Part shown: one piece after another, positions 59,836-64,000 of the stretch
Layout of the letters: each line of letters opens with the position of its first letter
Numbering within the stretch: the first letter of the stretch is position 1
From: Strongylocentrotus droebachiensis
Taxonomy: Eukaryota > Echinodermata > Echinoidea > Camarodonta > Strongylocentrotidae
DNA: 64,000 nucleotides
Assembly: GCA_035222895.1 (NCBI GenBank)
Contig: JAVYIG010001586.1
Location: 248,001-312,000, forward strand
Direction of reading: 5' to 3'
Program-made: the position numbers and the translations under genes
The notes under the pieces: generated by a model
What the model was told of the DNA's origin: nothing
The model's input: only the letters and a program-made list of their open reading frames with translations
Database searches by the model: none

Positions 59836-61134
59836 ATGGACTCGACCAGATCGACACCGGTGGTGGCCCCAGACGCCGCCGGCAGCAGCAGCAGTAGCAG
59901 CCCATCATCAGGTGCCCGAAGCCGACATGGGGCACGAGCTAGAAACTCGTTCTCGTATCAACCGCCACACAAGCGTGCACCTACTGAAAAAGTCGTTGCG
60001 GCGCTCCTAAATGGTGACTTGGACGCGCATGTCAAAAACTTCGCGCGGCACCTTAGTGGCGCTCGCGGAGCGGAGGACCAATCACAGCTGTGCTTGTTAC
60101 TGGACGCCTTAGACGTTCTTAGCTCACGTGAAAAATCTTCCTACTTTAGACTTGTTCAGAAATTAGCCGAGGAACTGCTGTTTGAATGCATTGAATATCT
60201 GTGCAGCACAATTACAGGTGTTGGTCGTGTACACCTGGACGTTAAACTTTACAATGTTATACGATTGCTATGGGTGTCGTGTCTGTACGCACCCGCTGTC
60301 CATCATCTTGCCGGGTACTTCCGGGAGCTTCTTATACCTTACCATGGTATCCTGTTAGCATGTTGCCGTGCCCTTCGTCGTTCTCTTAGTACATGTAGTG
60401 ACTCCTCAACGACCACGTCAGGAACATACAGTCGTGATCTGAATAGCGATGGTGATGCCCTTGTAAGCAAGGACAGCGTGATGGGTGTTGCCATCTGTAC
60501 TCTCAGCGTTCTCTACAACAGTTTGATGTTGGTCCACAATCGAGACGTGATGGAATACTGTTGCCAAACGGGAATCTTCGGCATCATCGTGTCACTTCTC
60601 AGGCGGACGCGTCAGGTCATGGTTGGTGAAGCTTGTCTTCGAATCCTTGACCTCGCCTGTGAGCACGGTGGTACTATGGCGCGGACACTGCTTAGTGATC
60701 ACCAGGTCATGCGCGAGGCGGCTAACCTTTGGCACTTCATGCTCAGGCACGATCTCGTCACAAAATCGGGCTTCCATATCGCTGAACTTATCGCTCGTCT
60801 CAGTGAATATCTTCGCCACGGAAGCAAAGGTTATCCTGGATCCAGCGGATTTGCTGCTGCTGCCCCGAGCCAACATGGGTCCCATTCAAAATCGGAGAAA
60901 GCGTCGTTTCTTTATCGCTGCTCACAAGTAAAGATGGTGCTATGGTGTTCTTCACCAAACTGTGCTCTCTCCGAAGAATCCACAGGTCAAAAACTGAAGA
61001 TTTGTGCGCGCTGCCGATTGGTGATGTACTGTAGTCAGGACTGCCAATCATACCACTGGACTAATGGGCATCGAGAACGATGTGGTAGTCGGAATCGGAA
61101 AGGAGTTCGTGAGCAGGAAGACGTATTGTTATAG
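59836..61134 (+). CDS. MYND-type zinc-finger protein
   Basis: A single uninterrupted frame encodes 432 residues from the ATG at 59836, chosen because of its strong context (A at -3, G at +4). An in-frame ATG at 59749 would add 29 residues, but it has a poor context and lies before an acceptor-like tctacctacag (59756-59766). The N-terminus is Ser/Pro/Arg-rich with a run of six Ser. Residues of about 45-340 are leucine-rich and helical, resembling ARM/HEAT-type folds. The C-terminus is a MYND zinc finger: C371, C376, C390, C393, C399, C403, H412 and C416, with the ICARCRLVMYCSQDCQ core. MYND domains bind short proline-rich peptides and often act in transcriptional or ubiquitin-related complexes. 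The general layout recalls fungal Mub1/SamB, but I do not claim orthology. GC content is well above its surroundings. Confidence 0.9.
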   Translation: MDSTRSTPVVAPDAAGSSSSSSPSSGARSRHGARARNSFSYQPPHKRAPTEKVVAALLNGDLDAHVKNFARHLSGARGAEDQSQLCLLLDALDVLSSREKSSYFRLVQKLAEELLFECIEYLCSTITGVGRVHLDVKLYNVIRLLWVSCLYAPAVHHLAGYFRELLIPYHGILLACCRALRRSLSTCSDSSTTTSGTYSRDLNSDGDALVSKDSVMGVAICTLSVLYNSLMLVHNRDVMEYCCQTGIFGIIVSLLRRTRQVMVGEACLRILDLACEHGGTMARTLLSDHQVMREAANLWHFMLRHDLVTKSGFHIAELIARLSEYLRHGSKGYPGSSGFAAAAPSQHGSHSKSEKASFLYRCSQVKMVLWCSSPNCALSEESTGQKLKICARCRLVMYCSQDCQSYHWTNGHRERCGSRNRKGVREQEDVLL

Positions 61135-62369
61135 CACATCCGTTTAAATCATTTATCACCAACGTGTCGTGAGTTTTATTTTGTTAGTACCTTATCCTTT
61201 GAATTGATGAAAATACCCGATTTTGTACACCAATATTTTACCATTGACTTCCAAAATGAACATTTTGTGTGTATGCAATAGGAGTAGACTTCGTGTTTAT
61301 TAGATAATGTGTTACTTCTTTTGAGGAAATATCATAACTTCCGTTCACAATGTTACTTCCATATTCGATAGAATAGCAATCCGTCTATAAGGGATTTCTA
61401 CTTTCTGCATGCGGACAAGAAATTGAAATAGATTGGCAAATGTGAATGGTTCAAGGACAAGTTGCTGTTATTCCTTTTCAATATTTAAACTGATCAAACG
61501 CGTTCAGGGCGAAGGGTTCGTCATCCTTCAGCAATCTAGAAGTACTTGAATTCGGTATGATGGCAATGTTGAATGGGGAGTAGCAAGATGAAACAGATGT
61601 ATACCCCACTTGTAGCCTGATACCTTTGAATACTATATCCACAGAACAAGAGTGGGACATTTTGAATCGAATCAACGCGTGATTTGGATTCGTAGAGTAG
61701 ATTTCTTCAGCAGAAGAATTGCATCGATATAATCATCAAAACATATATTAATGTGAAAATGGATTCGTTGCTATTCTATGAAGTTAATTCTATAGCGATT
61801 TAAATATGACTGCGCCTAATGTGTTAGCATTACAGCAGTATGTAAGATGCTGTGATTCAATTGGTTCGTGTTAATTTTTAGAGCACAAGAATATAAAAAC
61901 AATATTTTACAGTACAGTAACAAACACCGTTTAATCCAAGTTTGTAACCTATGAAATAACATGCTTATAGATGTTTTATACCATGATCTTTTCCTCACTG
62001 CAAGTGTCTTTCGTTATTTGCTGATCGTTTTACCAATCACCAACTATCTTTTGCTGTGTCAAACATGTCAAAGGTGATTGAATGATTAAAAGGAAAGGAA
62101 CAGAAAGGTAAGGAAAAGAAAGAGAGAAGAGAAAGACTGACGAATGTCTTTTTTTTAATGGTGATGACACGATGTTTACATCTTAATGTAGATAGTTTGA
62201 CTATCTTCTTCAGACGAAGCAATAATCATTGATAATGACTCTGATATGAGATGAAATTGGATATCATTCAGGCTAAGGATTACACATGTAGAGCTGTCTT
62301 GACAAGGTTAATGAACTCTAGTTTTATGGTGGTCAATAAAGTGGACCCTATTGTATAAGTGTTAATTTA
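61135..62369. other. 3' flank of the MYND gene
   Basis: AT-rich sequence downstream of the stop codon; part must be 3' UTR. No canonical AATAAA is found in the first several hundred bases. No further gene is seen. Confidence 0.5.
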
Positions 62370-62812
62370 GGGGTTCTAGGATAATTACCCCCTGGAAAAT
62401 CACCCCGGCCATTTATCAGCGGAAAAACCACCCCCAAGGACAACCACCCTCTGGAAAATGACCCCAAGGACAACCACCCCCGACGACAATCACCCCCGGA
62501 AAATTACCCCCTATGAAAATTACATCCGGAGGACAATTACCCTCCGGTTATTACCCTATAAAACAACCACCCCGTGTGTGTGTGTGTATGGGAGGGGGGG
62601 GGGGGGGAGGGGAGTCGCACATGATATCTTGTTTTTTGGCAATTGTCTTTTATAAGGGGTAATTTTTCTTGGGGGTTAATCGTCCTATGGGGTAATTTTC
62701 CGGAGGGGGGGGGGGGGTATTTTCCAGGGGATAATTGTCCTTAGGAGGCAATTTTCTGGGAGGTTATATTGCCGGGGTTGATTGTCTAGGGGGTAATTGT
62801 CCTGAAACGGAT
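62370..62812. repeat. Fold-back minisatellite, ~12-15-bp C-rich / G-rich units
   Basis: The left half has units such as gacaaccacccccgg and aaaattaccccc; the right half has the complement, ggggtaattttccgg and gataattgtcc. They flank a GTGTGT/G-run centre (62572-62612). The outer words ggataattaccccctgg and ctagggggtaattgtcctg are inverted to each other. It folds into an imperfect hairpin of about 200 bp per arm and is built on the same plan as the repeat at 40930-41142 with a different unit. Confidence 0.88.
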
Positions 62813-64000
62813 TTTGAAATGAATTGCAAAAAATGGAGTACTATTAAAAGATGGGAGTATCACAAAGTCTTGCCCCATCAATAGGTCAAGTGTGATGAGC
62901 AGTTTTGCAAGTATAGTAAACAGACAGAGTATTAAACGTCTGACGGAAACAAAATCTTGTATATACAGTATGGGGTAATTAATGAAATCGAGAATCGTTA
63001 CTTAAGAAGCGTTTAAAATATTCTCCAAGAAAAACATCGTATTAAATCGGCAAAAGCGTTTCTTGACTGTTTGATAAATAATAAATTAGCACGAGTGACA
63101 ACTTTTCGATACTAGATTTCACTTAACTGTCTCTCCCTACAAATATAAGCCCAGATTTTACAGTCACATTATATAGTATTAAGCGGGGAAATTAATGAGA
63201 GCGAGTATGAAGAAATGCACACAAGTGCCTGGCATGAATATTGTTTACTCTCCATTCGTAGTCTTGATAATTTGCGTAAGTTAGTTTTTTTTTCTTTCTT
63301 TTCTTTGTTACTTTTCGTTTTCTTTCTCATTACTGCATTCAATAATATTGAAAGTACATAACCCACAATACTATAACAATTTCGTGGCACATTGAGTGTT
63401 TATTTCATGTATAGGAAACTTGATGTATACATCGTATGTGATGGCATATGCCAACATCACTATGCAAATTTGTTTGTGTGAGTTATCCACGGTACTAGTT
63501 ATGATGTTGTATATGTCAACGTAATAATGATAAAATCAGTAATAGTACATACATCTAATCGCTTAAGAGTGTATTGTAACATCGATAGGGCTACTATTAT
63601 CGAAAAATACATGTACTTGCAAAATACTACTTATAAAAGCGCTACTTTATAACAGATTGCAACATATATTATCAAAACGTTAAAGGTTGACATGATATTA
63701 TTATTGGTATTATTCTCAATAATCAAATGTACATGATTATCAAAACATAAGTATCATAAAGTTTCTTTTTTGGAACAAGTCGAGTAAATGGTTACATGAG
63801 TAAATACTGAGGCATATATTATTCATGATGAGGTTATTGTCTTTGTAGTATGATCACGCATTCATTCGATGCCAAGTTCAGTAGAGGATGAAATGATTAC
63901 AAAAACAAGTTTAGAGTCACTATACAAATGTACTGCTTGCTTTGTATCATATTACACGCAGCAGTGTTCATTTTTCGTACTTTCCTGTGATTAATGGAAC
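62813..64000. other. AT-rich non-coding end of window
   Basis: No gene, RNA or transposon that I can support. Open frames are short and AT-driven. Confidence 0.6.

Noticed and set aside
1..64000. CRISPR arrays, operons, prokaryotic defence systems
   Set aside because: The window is metazoan nuclear DNA; the tandem repeats present have no CRISPR-like spacer structure.

Overview
This window is eukaryotic nuclear DNA from a metazoan, most likely a marine invertebrate and plausibly an echinoderm (sea-urchin-like). The reasons are a complete metazoan-type U2 snRNA gene, split genes with GT-AG introns, AT-rich unique sequence full of acatgtaca-type and taggccta-type words, CR1/Jockey-like LINE debris, and many short inverted-repeat transposons. 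There are no operons or prokaryotic genes. The species assignment is inference from sequence texture and is not proven.

Layout: 1-8.8 kb is non-coding except for a fold-back hAT-type element (3708-5178) with an exact 8-bp target duplication. At 8995-8839 (minus) is the first coding exon of a RING-finger protein, with a strong Kozak context, a full C3HC4 RING and a clean splice donor. A GC-richer block with paired AP-1/Maf sites lies upstream of it. From 9 to 31 kb I see mostly intronic or intergenic sequence with several small DNA transposons: a TA-flanked element carrying a reverse-transcriptase fragment at 16.3-17.3 kb and again at 23.0-23.5 kb, a 512-bp TIR element, a Harbinger-like element, and a 648-bp hAT element carrying the same RT fragment. 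At 30.2-30.9 kb there are very regular palindromes. A promoter-like block lies at 31.3-31.7 kb and a decayed LINE at 32.6-33.8 kb.

From 34.5 to 39.2 kb there are two copies of an unusual element class that carries a satellite of about 110 bp inside its ends, with a 578-bp higher-order repeat in the larger copy. Directly beside the second copy is an intact U2 snRNA gene (39433-39246, minus) with a PSE-like box at -60 and a 3' box match downstream. It is transcribed divergently from a candidate protein gene whose first coding exon is 39858-39974 (plus).

The right third (40-64 kb) is mainly introns and intergenic DNA. It holds LINE 3' ends, two fold-back minisatellites, a tandem array (53.1-54.6 kb), CRE clusters, tRNA-derived repeats, two convincing isolated terminal exons (57590-57405 minus; 58726-58890 plus) and one large coding exon for a C-terminal MYND zinc-finger protein (59836-61134 plus), the best protein-coding feature here. 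Exons were called by eye from splice sites, reading frame and codon pattern, so the gene models are partial.
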